Assembly: GCF_902686445.1 (NCBI RefSeq)
Contig: NC_062217.1
Coordinates: 168,421,098 to 168,485,097, forward strand
Length of the DNA: 64,000 nucleotides
DNA from: Sciurus carolinensis
Lineage: Eukaryota > Chordata > Mammalia > Rodentia > Sciuridae
Reading direction: 5' to 3'
The notes under the pieces were generated by a model. It had not been told where the DNA came from. It worked only from the letters and a program-made list of their open reading frames with translations, and searched no databases. The translations under genes were made by a program, and so were the position numbers. Below are positions 23,276-34,162 of this stretch, piece by piece (position 1 is the first letter of the stretch; each line of letters opens with the position of its first letter).

Positions 23276-23299
23276 AAAAGTTGATTATGTGGAAGTTAT

Positions 23300-23412
23300 T
23301 AATGTCAAAGTGGAGTCATTATGTCAAACCCTAACACAATGGAGCCAGGAGGTCATGAAAAAGGAGCCATCATGCACACATGCCTGTAACAAGACTTAGC
23401 ATATGGAATTCC
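23300..23412 (+). repeat. Possible ERV-type LTR, 5' part
   Basis: TGTCAAAGTGGAGTCATTAT and GGAGCCAGGAGGTCATGAAA resemble the start of a gammaretrovirus-like LTR. It is interrupted by the ID SINE that follows and appears to continue at about 23556-23900. Low confidence; no coding sequence. Confidence 0.3.
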
Positions 23413-23565
23413 TGGGGCTGGGCCTGGGGCTCAGTGGTAGAGCGCTTGCCTAGCATGAGTGAGCACTGGGTTTGATTCTCAGCACCAAATATAAATAAAT
23501 GAATAAAAATCAAGGTCTATCAACATCTAAAAATAAAATTTAAAAAAGAGAAATTCCTGCACATA
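23405..23565 (+). repeat. ID-type SINE with extended tail
   Basis: GCCTGGGGCTCAGTGGTAGA through GGGTTTGATTCTCAGCACCA, then an AAAT-type spacer and the tail phrase CAAGGTCTATCAACATCTAA. AATTCCTG flanks both ends (near 23407 and 23552), a probable target-site duplication. Confidence 0.8.
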
Positions 23566-23960
23566 TCTACATGACAGAAACTATGTAAGGAACTCTTCAA
23601 AAATTCAGTGCTCCAGATGAGCCATCTGCACAAGGATGCTTGCCTGACAACTACCTCCACCAATGAGCTAATGTCAACTCCTGCAACAGGTCCCTATGAC
23701 CGACCACCAACAGTCTTTGTTTCAGAACAGCTTCTGTGGACTTCTTTTGGTCTTTAGAAGCTTCCTGTTTACCCAACCCCTTTGGCTAATGTACCCGTAA
23801 TCCACCAGGCAATTTTGCAGATTGCAGTCCCCTGCTATCCCTAAATAAATTCTTTCTTTGAAAAACTCTTTGGAGAGCTTGCCTCTTTCTATCAGAGAGA
23901 GAGGACATAGGAGAGACGGGGAAAGGAGTCCTCATAGGACCCTGCTAGCTTTCTCAGAGA
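23566..23960 (+). repeat. Possible ERV-type LTR, 3' part
   Basis: CTTCCTGTTTACCCAACCCC, CCCTGCTATCCCTAAATAAA and TTCTTTCTTTGAAAAACTCT resemble the U3/R region of an LTR with its AATAAA. A pyrimidine-rich stretch and AGAGAGAGGACATAGGAG follow. Non-coding; family not identified. Confidence 0.35.
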
Positions 23961-24010
23961 AGACCTTCAAGAACAGATTTTTGGCCCATGGGCTCATTGT
24001 GAAGGGCAAA

Positions 24011-24215
24011 CAATGCTGGGCATGGTGGTGCATACTTGTAATTCCAGCTACTTGGGAGGATGAGATAGAAGGATTTCAAGTTTGGGGCCAGCTTGGGCAA
24101 CATAGCAAGGTCCTGTCTCAGAATTTTAAAAAAATTAAAAAGAGGTTGGAGGTGTAGCTCACTAGGAGAGAGCTCCTGTATTCAATCCCCAGTACTAAAA
24201 AAAATTAATAAATTA
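24011..24215 (+). repeat. B1-dID-type dimeric SINE (old)
   Basis: GGGCATGGTGGTGCATACTT, GGGCAACATAGCAAGGTCCT, then an ID-like half GAGGTGTAGCTCACTAGGAG and ATTCAATCCCCAGTAC with an A-rich tail. Confidence 0.8.
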
Positions 24216-24229
24216 AACAAGAGGGACCG

Positions 24230-24385
24230 CATGAAGATAATAGTAGCAGTAGCCAGCATTTGCTGTATGCCTGCACTGTCCAGCTCCCATCTATCATATC
24301 TACCATGCCTCAGTTTCCTCATCTGTCCAGTGGGAGTAATAGTACCACCTACTACACCAGATATAGTGCCTGGCATAGAAGGAGG
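24230..24385 (+). repeat. MIR SINE
   Basis: GCCTCAGTTTCCTCATCTGT, CCAGTGGGAGTAATAGTACC and AGTGCCTGGCATAGAAGG form a clear MIR core and 3' part. Confidence 0.8.
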
Positions 24386-24389
24386 ACTG

Positions 24390-25722
24390 GGTGGCTGTTA
24401 GCTGAAATCGCCTTTACAGTCACTCCAAGGGCACTGTACACTATTCAGGACACATATCTGATCAAGGACGGCATGACAGTGTCCCATCTCCTAGGGTTGA
24501 GTACTTTCTCAGGGTCACATTCACTAGCCAAAGGGAGGGGTTTAGGGCAGCATTCCTGACGGCCTGGAACAAGATGGGCAAGAGCTTTCCAGGGCTGGGG
24601 TCAGGGTCGCAGCTTCCCCAGGTTCACCGTTCCAGGCCTTCACCTGCTCTGCCTACAAATCAGGGACACACAGGCAGGAGACCGGAGATGTTAAATGTGA
24701 CCATCAGGACCCAGGCAAATTCTGCCTACTTTAGTTGTGGGGGCTGCAGTCTGGGTTAGAAGCCTAAATAGTCCCCACTCCTCTTTATGGGTAAGGTGGG
24801 CTGTCTCAGGAAGCCGTTCCAAGAAGGACTCCATTCTGGTGGCAGAGGGAAGCAATCTCTCTTAGGGAAGTAATAGAAATATGGAAATGCTCCCCTCCCT
24901 TAGAGAAGGCCCTGCTACTGACTTCTGTGGATGCATATGCTTATGTGTGGTTTGTGCATAGTGGGTGTGGGGGTTGTGGGGCTATTTTAAGAACTCCTTT
25001 GCCAAGCCTCATTCTTTGGGCAAAAGTTGAGTATCAACCACTAGTGTTCTCTAGATTCCCTCTGCACTCTTGGCCCCTCCTCCCAAGGGAGAGAGGCATG
25101 GAAATGGCTCTTCCTGCAACCCTCTTACCTGCCTTGGATCAGCCTGTGAAACACCCTCCAGTGGTCCTATCCTTGGGGATTTGTAAAATATGTCATCAGA
25201 AGATTTTAGGTGTTCGCTAAACTCTTCAAAAACTGCTTGTGGGTATTGTCAAGCTCTCTGAAGACCCCAATACAGTGGGAACTGTGAATTCATCTAACCA
25301 TGGGTGGACCCATTCCCCATACTCAGGCATTCAGGTATTAGCATAGTGTTGCCCAGCACCCAGTAGTCGGCGGATGGCACTCTGAGTCCTAAAACGACGA
25401 ATAAGTCAGCCCACTCCTCTTGCGTGGAACTCACACCTAGCCTGCAGTCAGGACTGGCTCCTAAAGGCCAGGGTGCAAGGAGGAAGGAACATAGAACGTG
25501 TCCTAAAACAGGCGCAGGAAAAGCATGAGGAAGGAGGGAGGTGGGGGAGACCACTTCCTGTGATGGCCAGGTAAGGATCAGCAGAGACCTGCAGGCGATT
25601 TCGCCCTCTGCTTCTCCCGGAATCCAGACAAATATGCTTTTGTTCACAGACCGCGGCTTTTAAATGCTGTGCTCTAGGACTGGTTTCTGCAGAAGAGCCT
25701 GCAGCCTTGGTTTAGAGAATGC
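24390..25722. other. Intergenic, nothing recognised
   Basis: Single-copy-looking DNA. The minus frame 25294-25647 (about 117 codons) has no recognisable domain. No repeats were identified. Confidence 0.5.
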
Positions 25723-25802
25723 CCCATAGAGGGCGCTGTTTGCCAGACTTTGAATGGAGTCGTAGGCGCAGGTAACACGCAACAAACCTCGCCAGAGGGC
25801 AA
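25723..25802 (+). promoter_or_regulatory. Pair of CTCF-like motifs
   Basis: CCCATAGAGGGCGC (25723-25736) matches the CTCF core at 12 of 14 positions. A weaker same-strand match, CTCGCCAGAGGGCAA, follows at 25788-25802. They lie about 2.5 kb upstream of the HMX3 TATA box, a plausible boundary or tether position. Occupancy is unknown. Confidence 0.4.
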
Positions 25803-26223
25803 GTGAACCGCTCTGCTGCCGCTTAGGACTTGCTCGAAGCAAAAGGATAGATCTTACTCTTTACCCTGCCGTTCAATTCTATCCTCCCTTAACTCAGAAG
25901 ATGGGCCGGGGATGCCGATAACTAAGCAACCCCCCTACCTGGTCAAAGCGAGTGCGTTCACACACACACCAGCGCTCCCGCGCATCTCTGGAGAGGGGGA
26001 AACAGTCGGGGCGACAAAGGAAGAGTGAAAATCGGGAAACCGCGTGGCAAAGGTCAGGGGCATCTGTCTTGAGCTCTTCTCACGCCAAGGCAGACCCTAT
26101 GCCCACTGAGGTCTAGTCTTGGAGTTGGGATCAACCAAGAGCCCGCCCTAGACAAAACCCTCAGCCTTTTCGGGGACACCTGCCAGGCACTCCTTTTTTC
26201 TGATTCCCCGCCCCCACCCCTCC

Positions 26224-26300
26224 GGTGCTGGTGATTGAACCCAGACACTCTCACATCCTAGGCACGGGCTCTACCACTTAACTACACCCCCCCCCCACCC
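26224..26300 (-). repeat. ID-type SINE fragment, antisense
   Basis: CGGTGCTGGTGATTGAACCC and GGGCTCTACCACTTAACTAC are the complements of an ID B box and A box, followed by an 11-C run. Confidence 0.75.
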
Positions 26301-27835
26301 TTCTGCGACTTGAGAAGCTTTTCCACTTCTTTCAGTTGAAAGGCGGTTTCCGTGGTGCGTTAAAACTTCAGCAAGTTTTTACGCATCTGACCCTGACCGG
26401 AGAGCTCCCACGACACGCGTGCACACGGGTAGGGGCCTCTCCTCGGCCTCCGACACCTGGCCTGCTATGTGCAGGCAATGCGCTCGCAACCGGAGTAGAA
26501 CTTCAGGCCTAGAGCGATTTCTGCGGTTAGGAAAAATGACTTTTGGGTGTCCACTCCGGGTTAGGTGACCTAGGCCCGATCTCCTCTCCAGACTCTTGCC
26601 TTCACCTATAAAATCAGAGCATGAGACCCACACTGCTTGAGTCTCAAAACTGTGATTGGTTCCAATTCCGAGTTTGAATGCTGTAGTGTTTTGCATTCCA
26701 GTAAAACCCTTCAAAACTCAAAGGAATAATAATTGTTTATGGAAGAGCTGGCTACAAGGCTTCTGGTTGCCCAAGAAAAAGTAAGGTTTACTACTGTAGG
26801 TAAAGGTTTGCTGAAACACTAAATGCACCTATGGAGATTTTATTGGGGGCGGTCTGACACCCTACGACAGAAAAATAAAACATACCCACTTCTCACTTGG
26901 GGACCGCGACCAGTCGCGTCTGCCGATGCAGCGTGACCTTGCATTAGGCAATGTTCGACCTAACGAAAAGGAAAGCATTGAGGAGGTGAAGGGGCCACAA
27001 AAAGACCTTGGCTGTACCGGGTGTACCAAAGGCAAAGAGTGGGTGAAGATACTTTGCCACCTTTCTTTGACTAGGGAGTTGTCACTCTGGAAGGGACCCC
27101 ACAAACAATTCTGATTCATATGATTGGTTAAATCTAGAGTCTAAAAATGCCTGCCTCGGGCTCCTCGTGCGACCCGGGGAGCTGTTTCTAAAGCCGAAGG
27201 AATAGAGAGACCTTCCTCCCAGCTGTTCCTCAGTTCCTCGGAGGCCCGACGTGGTTCTCCAGGGACTTGAAGGCCCTTGGGACGAGCTGCTGGTGTCGAT
27301 GCCACAGCTACAACGGAAGCAAATACTCCGCTGTAGTCACACTGCTACTTTTAAAGCGTTAGGCAGCTTCAAACGCCAGCCAAGGAAACTTCCTGGAAGA
27401 AAGTGCTATCTTCGGGACTGTAGGCTCCAAGCTGATTCTTCAGTCTGGAGCGCGGACATCCGGAAAAGAGAAGTGCCCTTTGGCGTGCAGCGGTGGGTGC
27501 CAGAACGCTACTACCCCAACACCCCTAAAGAGTGACGCGTGAGCGTCGGCCAGTCCTGCGCGCACACGCGGGTGCGCAGAGACGCACACCCACTCCACTT
27601 CCCAAGGGAAGGCTCACTCTTCGGTAGTCCAGAGCCAAAGGCCAAGGCTACGCGGATTCCTGAGCGCGGGGCTGCAGTGCAAGGACTCACTCCCCAACTC
27701 TCTTCCTATTGACAGACGGTGGATGGTGAACCCAAATCTCTCTTCGTGGCCGCGCCCTTCTTAGCAGGCTTTGGGGACAATGCTGAGGCCACCGGACCCT
27801 AAAGGGTAGGAAAGTACTGAGTTCGTTGGGGTCCG
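26301..27835. other. HMX3 upstream flank
   Basis: GC content rises toward the HMX3 CpG island. No rodent SINE occurs between here and the BUB3 introns. No gene is recognised; short frames such as 27251-27535 have no domain. Confidence 0.5.
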
Positions 27836-28162
27836 AGGTTGCGTCCTGCCTCCTGTGTCGGAGCTAGAAGGCTCTTCAGCCGCTCGGGGGCAGCGAGCCC
27901 CTGCCAAGCCCCTGGGGGCGGGGAAGCGGCAGCTGCAAGGGCTTATAACCCCGAGGTGACCCGCGCGGGCCTGGCCCGCCCCTCCCCCCCCCTCCGCAGG
28001 CCTGGAGGCGAGAAGCGGGTCCCGGAGCCGCAGGGGGGAGAGGGAGGCACCGGCTCCCGACTAGCCGCTGTCAGTGCGCTCTGGCCGGCCGGGGGCGCCG
28101 CGGGCTCTGGGTCCCTGGCTCCTCCTGCGCTCTTAGGAGCGCTCCGAGTGCCTCTTTAGCGG

Positions 28163-28231
28163 GAGCCAATATCCTTTTGTGCTAATAGGTTTGTCCTCAT
28201 TTGCTGCCTAATTGGACTATATAAAGCCAAT
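28163..28231 (+). promoter_or_regulatory. HMX3: HMX3 core promoter
   Basis: CCAAT at 28166-28170, a homeodomain core TAATTG at 28209-28214, TATATAAA at 28218-28225 and a second CCAAT at 28227-28231. Transcription would start near 28250, giving a leader of about 500 nt. TAATTG is the type of core bound by NK/HMX homeodomains, so autoregulation is possible. The motifs are seen directly; function is inferred. Confidence 0.65.
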
Positions 28232-28403
28232 AACAGGCGGGCTCTTATAGCCCGAAGCCAAAGCGCCAAAATCCGAGGGAAGGCGAGAAGGGGGCGGTGG
28301 CGGAGGCTGCTGCGGGGCCGGGGTTCGACTGCGCCTTCGTCTGCCTAATCCCATTTGCCATTGTACGCGCCCAATCGCCGTATACTCCCCGCATTTAACT
28401 TGG

Positions 28404-28677
28404 ATGACATTTTGATTTCATCATTAGCATCCGGCGCCGGATTGACGCAGCCCCAAGCCGGGGACTGCTCTTGCTGCCTCCTCCCCGGGAGCCGCAGCCG
28501 CCGCTGAGCCGCCTCGCTCCCTCGGTGCCGGGGCAGGGCAGCTCCCCGCCCCTCAGGACCCCTCCCCCATGCGAGCCCGCCCCAGCCTGGTCCTCACCCC
28601 GCCCTCCCGCGGCTCGATTTGCGCCCGGGGCGGCCCCCGACTTTGCGCCCCGTAGTTGAGTTCCGTTTATGGTCTGA
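28404..28677 (+). other. HMX3: Upstream ORFs in the HMX3 leader
   Basis: If transcription starts near the TATA box, the leader has three upstream AUGs: a three-codon uORF at 28404-28415, a 28-codon uORF at 28569-28655, and a two-codon uORF (ATG GTC TGA) at 28669-28677. All terminate before the main AUG at 28757. The TSS is inferred, so their presence in the mRNA is not proven. Confidence 0.4.
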
Positions 28678-28756
28678 TTTCCGGCCGCTTGCCTGCTCGC
28701 TCGGCCGCCCGCCTGTCCCGCTCCCTCCCTCCTGAGGACCCGGAGGAGAGGGGACC

Positions 28757-29156
28757 ATGCCGGAGCCCGGGCCGGACGCCTCCGGCACTGCCAGCGCGCA
28801 GCCCCCGCCTCCGCCGCCCCCGCCTCCCGCGCCCAAGGAGTCCCCGTTCTCCATCAAGAACCTGCTCAACGGAGACCACCACCGGCCACCCCCTAAGCCG
28901 CAGCCGCCCCCACGGACGCTCTTCGCCCCGGCCTCGGCCGCCGCCGCCGCCGCTGCCGCCGCTGCCGCCGCAGCCAAGGGGGCCCTGGAGGGTGCCGCGG
29001 GCTTCGCGCTCTCGCAGGTGGGCGACCTGGCTTTCCCCCGCTTTGAGATCCCAGCGCAGAGGTTTGCCCTGCCTGCGCACTACCTGGAGCGCTCCCCGGC
29101 CTGGTGGTACCCCTACACCCTGACCCCCGCCGGCGGCCACCTCCCGCGACCTGAAG
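28757..29156 (+). CDS. HMX3: HMX3 coding exon 1
   Basis: Encodes residues 1-133 plus one base of codon 134. It ends CCTGAAG before the donor GTACCG. It holds the proline-rich N-terminus, the eh1-like FSIKNLL motif and the alanine tract. Confidence 0.95.
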
Positions 29157-30455
29157 GTACCGACCTCTCTTTGAATTTTCGTTCTCCTCCCTCCCTCCCC
29201 GCGCCGGCCCCATCCCCTCCTGGCGCTGCTTATCACCGCCATTCTGGGATCCCCCACACCCGCAAACCCAGTGTTTGGCTAACTTCCTCCCACCCCTGGC
29301 CTGCAACTCCTGCCAGCGTGCTTGGTTGCGCTGTCCGGGAATCCAATCCCACTTGGTGAGAAAAGAGGTGGAGTTGGAGCCGGGGGCGCGGCGCTTCTCT
29401 GGAAAAGTGGCCTCCGGCTTGACTGGGGTGGCTTCGGACGGCCAGGGCTGGAAATACCGACTGAAAAGAGGGGTTGTCTCGGGCGGACCCAATCGGATGG
29501 CGAATCTTTCTGCGGGCCCCTGGCAGGGGAGCCGAGGGAACGCAAGGATCGGCCGTGCTGCTAGTATCTGCCCGCCTGTCCTCGGGAGGAGGGGGATCCC
29601 AGGACACGGCTCCCTTACTCCAGCCCAAACGGGAAGGAGAAGGCCCGCGGGAGCGGTGAGGCCTCAAGGCCCGGAACCTGGAGGCCGGCGCGGGTTGAGC
29701 CTACTGGCCCCTGGGCCTGGCCTAGCTCACGGCTGTGTCGGTGTGCGTGTTGTGTGTGCGTCCGTCTGTCTGTCTCCGCAGCTTCGGAGAAGGCCGTCCT
29801 GCGAGACTCCTCCCCGGCCTCGGGCACAGACCGCGACTCGCCCGAGCCTCTGCTTAAGGCTGACCCCGACCACAAGGAGCTGGACTCCAAGAGCCCGGAC
29901 GAGATCATTCTGGAGGAGAGCGACTCCGAGGAAGGCAAGAAGGAGGGCGAGGCGGCGCCGGGCGCGGCCGGTGCGAGCGTAGGGGCGGCGGCGGCGACGC
30001 CGGGCGCCGAGGACTGGAAGAAGGGCGCCGAGAGTCCGGAGAAGAAACCCGCGTGTCGCAAGAAGAAGACGCGCACGGTCTTCTCGCGCAGCCAGGTCTT
30101 CCAGCTCGAGTCCACCTTCGACATGAAGCGCTACCTGAGCAGCTCAGAGCGCGCCGGCCTGGCCGCGTCGCTGCACCTCACTGAGACGCAGGTCAAGATC
30201 TGGTTCCAGAATCGCCGCAACAAGTGGAAGCGGCAGCTGGCCGCGGAGCTGGAGGCGGCCAACTTGAGCCACGCGGCAGCGCAGCGCATAGTGCGCGTGC
30301 CAATTCTCTACCACGAGAACTCGGCGGCCGAGGGCGCGGCGGCCGCGGCCGCGGGGGCCCCGGTGCCGGTCAGCCAGCCTCTGCTCACCTTCCCGCACCC
30401 GGTCTACTACTCGCACCCGGTGGTTTCGTCCGTGCCACTGCTACGGCCGGTCTGA
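28757..30455 (+). CDS. HMX3: HMX3 homeobox transcription factor (whole gene, 2 coding exons)
   Basis: Coding exons 28757-29156 and 29782-30455 splice to 357 aa, the usual HMX3 length. HMX3 (NKX5-1) is a nuclear DNA-binding factor needed for inner-ear vestibular and hypothalamic development, often together with HMX2. Seen here: a poly-proline run near residues 16-24; an eh1/TN-like repressor motif FSIKNLL (31-37); a 13-alanine tract; an acidic stretch before the homeodomain; the homeodomain at 227-286, with [10 protein letters not shown] recognition helix residues W48, F49, Q50, N51 and R53; and an HMX-specific tail starting [16 protein letters not shown]. The start has A at -3. The intron is phase 1 with GT-AG ends. 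HMX2 follows about 10 kb downstream on the same strand. There is no frameshift or missing key residue. No nearby canonical poly(A) signal was found. Confidence 0.97.
29782..30455 (+). CDS. HMX3: HMX3 coding exon 2 (homeodomain)
   Basis: The acceptor TGTCTCCGCAG precedes CTTCGGAG; the joined codon GCT gives Ala134. It contains the acidic region, the homeodomain (30060-30239) and the C-terminus ending LLRPV before TGA at 30453-30455. Confidence 0.96.
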
Positions 30456-31000
30456 GGCCCGAGAGGGGAGGGGAAGGGAGCGCCCGGCCACCTTCCCAGA
30501 CCCCAGAGGAGACTGGGCCGGGCCGAGGGCGGCGAGACGTCCGGCGGCCTTGGGAACGGGGCTTCGGCGCTCTGCCTGGCCTCCCCTCCCCCAATCGGTA
30601 GAGTTTTGTAAGTATTTGCAATGTATTTTCGTGCAATTCATCCCTAATGAATTTGAGGCGCTTCTCCTCTTCCTTTTGGTTGTGGTTACTAAATAAGAAA
30701 AAGCAGGAAAAAGACAAAATTTCCAGGTCAAACATTTCGACTAAAAGCTTTTGTAGAGGGTTCAGCCCTTCCCTTAACTTTGCATTGAGCAGTGACTTTT
30801 TGGTTTTATTTTTATAGAAGGAAAATAAGCGCAAAATCCTAAGCCCTCTAGTTTATTCATTTTCTATGGAGCGATTTTCAGAGTCCAGAAAGAGGAAGAG
30901 TTCATATGGTAGTGCTTTTATTTCTGGAGTTCTGGGTGTGGTTCTTCCTCCCCACCTCCAATCAGTTACCTCTGGCGTTTTCAGAGGCTGAACCGCCTCT
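30456..31000 (+). other. HMX3: HMX3 3' UTR and flank
   Basis: GC-rich just after the stop codon, then AT-rich. No AATAAA is seen in this part; the first clear hexamers are near 33013 and 33096, so the transcript end could not be placed. Confidence 0.4.
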
Positions 31001-34000
31001 CCTAAGAACCCCTACTCGGCGGCGCTTTTCTCTCCTTGAGAGGTCTGTGGCAATTAATCTCATCTCTCTCCCTTTGTGACCGAAGAATCCTCTACTGAAG
31101 TGTTGAAGGGAAAAAACAAAGCCAAAAACCAGAACTCTGGAAATTGAAACAACCCCACATCTGGCGTGGATAGAATGGTCTTATTTATTAGTAGCGTTTA
31201 TTTGGGGGAATTTCACTTGTCAGTAAATTATTAATATTACTATTATTACTTTGTTCCCTATTTTAAGAGAATGCTTTTGATTTTTTAAAAAAACTGTATC
31301 TTTTATCCTCTCCTCCTGCCTTTTTGTTCCGCAGTAACTCTTGTACTTTGACCTGTGCAATACTGTACAAAATTTCCTGAGAGCCCTGCTCCTTCCTCTA
31401 AGAGGGAAGCAGATTTTTTGCAGTATAATTTCAGTCATTCGTTTAGAAAGAGAGAATTAAGCAGGGGGAAAGGGAAAAGGAAGAAAACAAGGACAGGTAG
31501 CAATGCTCAAAGGAGTAAGTTAGGCATACTGGAGCGCTTTAAGTGAAGGACAATCAATTTAGGAGAATTTTAACTTATTTGATAAATGTACAGATTTCTT
31601 GTAAAATTCACCCTCCAGCCGGCAGGGCTCCTCGCTCTGCCACCCAATCTTGTTTTCTTTCTGTCGGCTACACCTGTTGTTCTGCAGTAGTTTGTTTCCC
31701 CTCATCCCCCTCTTCTCTTCCTGGGTTCAGTCCCTTTTTAAGAAAAAGAAAAAAAAAAACCCACAAAATATTGTTACACTTAATGTTGTCGTGAACTTGA
31801 ATTAATTAAAAAGAAAAGAACTAAGTTTTCATGTTGCCAGAGTGTGTAACTTTGGATGATTTTTCCCAGAGCAGGTGTCTCCGAAACTCTTTTCTGTCTC
31901 CCCCTGGCTGCCTCTGAGCTCAGTCCGACCTGGAGGCACACCCCTATAATCCAGCAGGCGGCGGAGACAGAGGCGGCTTTGTTCGCGACCAGGGGCGCTC
32001 TCTCCCCAGTATCTTCCGTGGCTTGAAGTGCCTTGGGAGCAGGAAAGAATGGGGTGCGGGAGGGGTAAAGACCTAGGTTTATCTAGCTTGCGGAACTGAG
32101 CGAAGCGACAGCTTGGAGCTTAAAGACAGCATTTTAAAACGCAGAGCTATAGCCTACCGTTCTGTGCCCAAGCCACGGCTCCTTCCCGAGTCGGCGACTT
32201 TCTGGGCAGAGCATCCTTAGGATGTCTGGCTAAGAGCGTAGTGGCTCTGGTTGTTCGGGGGTGTTGCGGGGGAAGAAGGGAGTGAACTTAGAGTTTAGCT
32301 TCACTGGAGGCCAGTTGCCAAAAGCACCTGGGAGAGGCCGGGCGGGAGATGGCAAGCCCTCTGGGGAAGCCCACCACCTCTCGGCAGGCAGCTCCCACTT
32401 CTAGGGCAGGGAGGCTTCAGCAAGGCTTGGGAGAGCTGCCGCCGGTGTGCGGGCTCCGGACTGGGCGCTGTGCTCCTGTGCCAAGTGCCAGGGACCAGAA
32501 ACCACCTAGCTGTGACAGCCGCCACGGAGAGAACCGTGTCCCCTCCTGGCCAACCTTTCTCTGTCCACCGGGGCCCAAAGCATCGACAGCCTTTCCGTGT
32601 CCCCTGTCCTGGTCGGCGACAGGCTAGCCTCTCCCGCGGGCTGCTGGGCACCGGGCCGCCACGTAGTTGGTGGCAGCTGGAGAGGCCGCCTGGAAGAGCT
32701 GGTCGGCCCAGGGGAGGCCAGGTGCTTGGGAGGCCCTCGACAACCAGCGTGGCCGCCAGCCTTCAAGCCGAGGGTGTCAGTGCGTAGCCCCGGCAGCTTG
32801 CGTTTGAAGCTGGGGAGCCAAAAGGGGGAGATGAGGAGCCCAAGCCGAGAAGAGTTCTGAGAGCACGCGGCAGGACACCACCGCTGGGGAGCGCCTGCTT
32901 GCGCCGCCCGCCTTCCAGCGCGTTTCAAGCTCCTCAAACTCAATCGACACAATTGAGTCTACTGTGGCTGAAACGAGGAGTATCGTTTTCCGTTGATGGA
33001 AAACTGCCCCCAAATAAACCGGCATGCGTATTTATGGCAAAATTTTAGCCCGGACCCCAGTGAAGATAGATCTCTCTTTATTTCCCTCTGGTATGGAATA
33101 AAAACGAGGGCATGTGTCGTAAATGAAAAATAAACAGAAATTCGGGGTCAAAATATGTCGTTCCTTGTGTTACCTGCAAACATACTGATGGCTTTTACTG
33201 TTGGCAATACTAACTGCCGGACAGGCCAGTAACAGCTCATTAAAAATGATGTTGCAATAGCAAACACGTCCTTAGACTTTACAGCCAGAACACGATGTTA
33301 TCAAACGCCAAGAAAATACTTCTTTATTTGTTTGGATTCTAGAAAACGGTTCTTGACTGACCCGGTCTTTACAAAGTCGAGAAATAACTGGTTCTCCACA
33401 AGCACAGTTTATCCTTTGTCCTGCTCCCAGCAGCCTCCCTTTCCCTTCTGTAGGGGAGCTCTGCTGCCCTGGCCAGAGCTTTCCTCCCGAGAGATATAGT
33501 GCCTCCCTGGGGGAGGAAGTGGTGCTGGTTTGAGCGAGCCTAGAAGCTGAACTAGGTGGGAAACCTCTTATGCTTGCTGGCCGGGCTGCCGTTCTGGTAT
33601 TTCTCCCAATGCAAGAGAAGCTGAACCTGGGTGCAGGGAGGTGGACCGCAGAAGTCACTCTGAGTAAGAAGCATCCTAACCTCAACTGCAGCTTGTTCTG
33701 AGGCTTTCCCATCAGGAGAGGCCAAGAAACCACCTGATGGGACTGTCACATCCGAAGAGCGGGCTGGTGTCATCTTATTCCCCCACCCACTCCCATCCCG
33801 TACTTCCGCAAAGATTTCTGGGAGGCACTGAACTATTCACTAAAAGGGTGCTTTGGGGAAGAGTGGCAGTGCCTCCTGAAATTCCTCCTGGGCATCCCAC
33901 AGGGGAAGTCAGGGCAGTGCGTGTCCAGGACACTGAACAGACACCCATGGTTTTTTCCTTTCACTCCTCCTTCAGATTGTGGAGCCCAACTTTCTGCCTG

Positions 34001-34124
34001 CCCTAATTTCCGATTCTTCCTGAGCTGCACCTCAATTAATCTTCAAGTCTATGCAATCTTCAGCTTTGCCTCTAAATCCTTTCTACAGATTCCCCTGTAA
34101 ACAACAGGATGCTTTCACACTTGA
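31001..34124. other. HMX3-HMX2 spacer, first part
   Basis: No gene and no rodent SINE. The GC-rich patch at 32150-32900 has overlapping frames on both strands without domains. AT-rich 33000-33260 (AAACCGGCATGCGTATTTAT, GGGGTCAAAATATGTCG) could be conserved non-coding sequence. Confidence 0.45.
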
Positions 34125-34162
34125 CATAAACACCACACACACAAACACACACACACACACTC
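34125..34162. repeat. (CA)n microsatellite
   Basis: Imperfect CA repeat with ACAAACAC interruption. Confidence 0.9.

Larger units (their letters stand above)
27840..30600. promoter_or_regulatory. HMX3: CpG island covering HMX3
   Basis: Very GC- and CpG-rich sequence spans the promoter, both exons and the intron, as is usual for Polycomb-regulated homeobox genes. Confidence 0.8.

Noticed and set aside
22870..23277. 135-codon plus-strand frame
   Set aside because: It falls inside an old L1 3' region and shows no LINE protein motif; chance frame.
29275..29982. 235-codon frame spanning the HMX3 intron into exon 2
   Set aside because: It is out of frame with the homeobox reading and crosses clear GT-AG splice sites; GC-rich shadow.
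33013..33101. AATAAA hexamers as the HMX3 poly(A) site
   Set aside because: They are about 2.6 kb beyond the stop codon, with no evidence of continuous 3' UTR; HMX3 mRNA end left undetermined.
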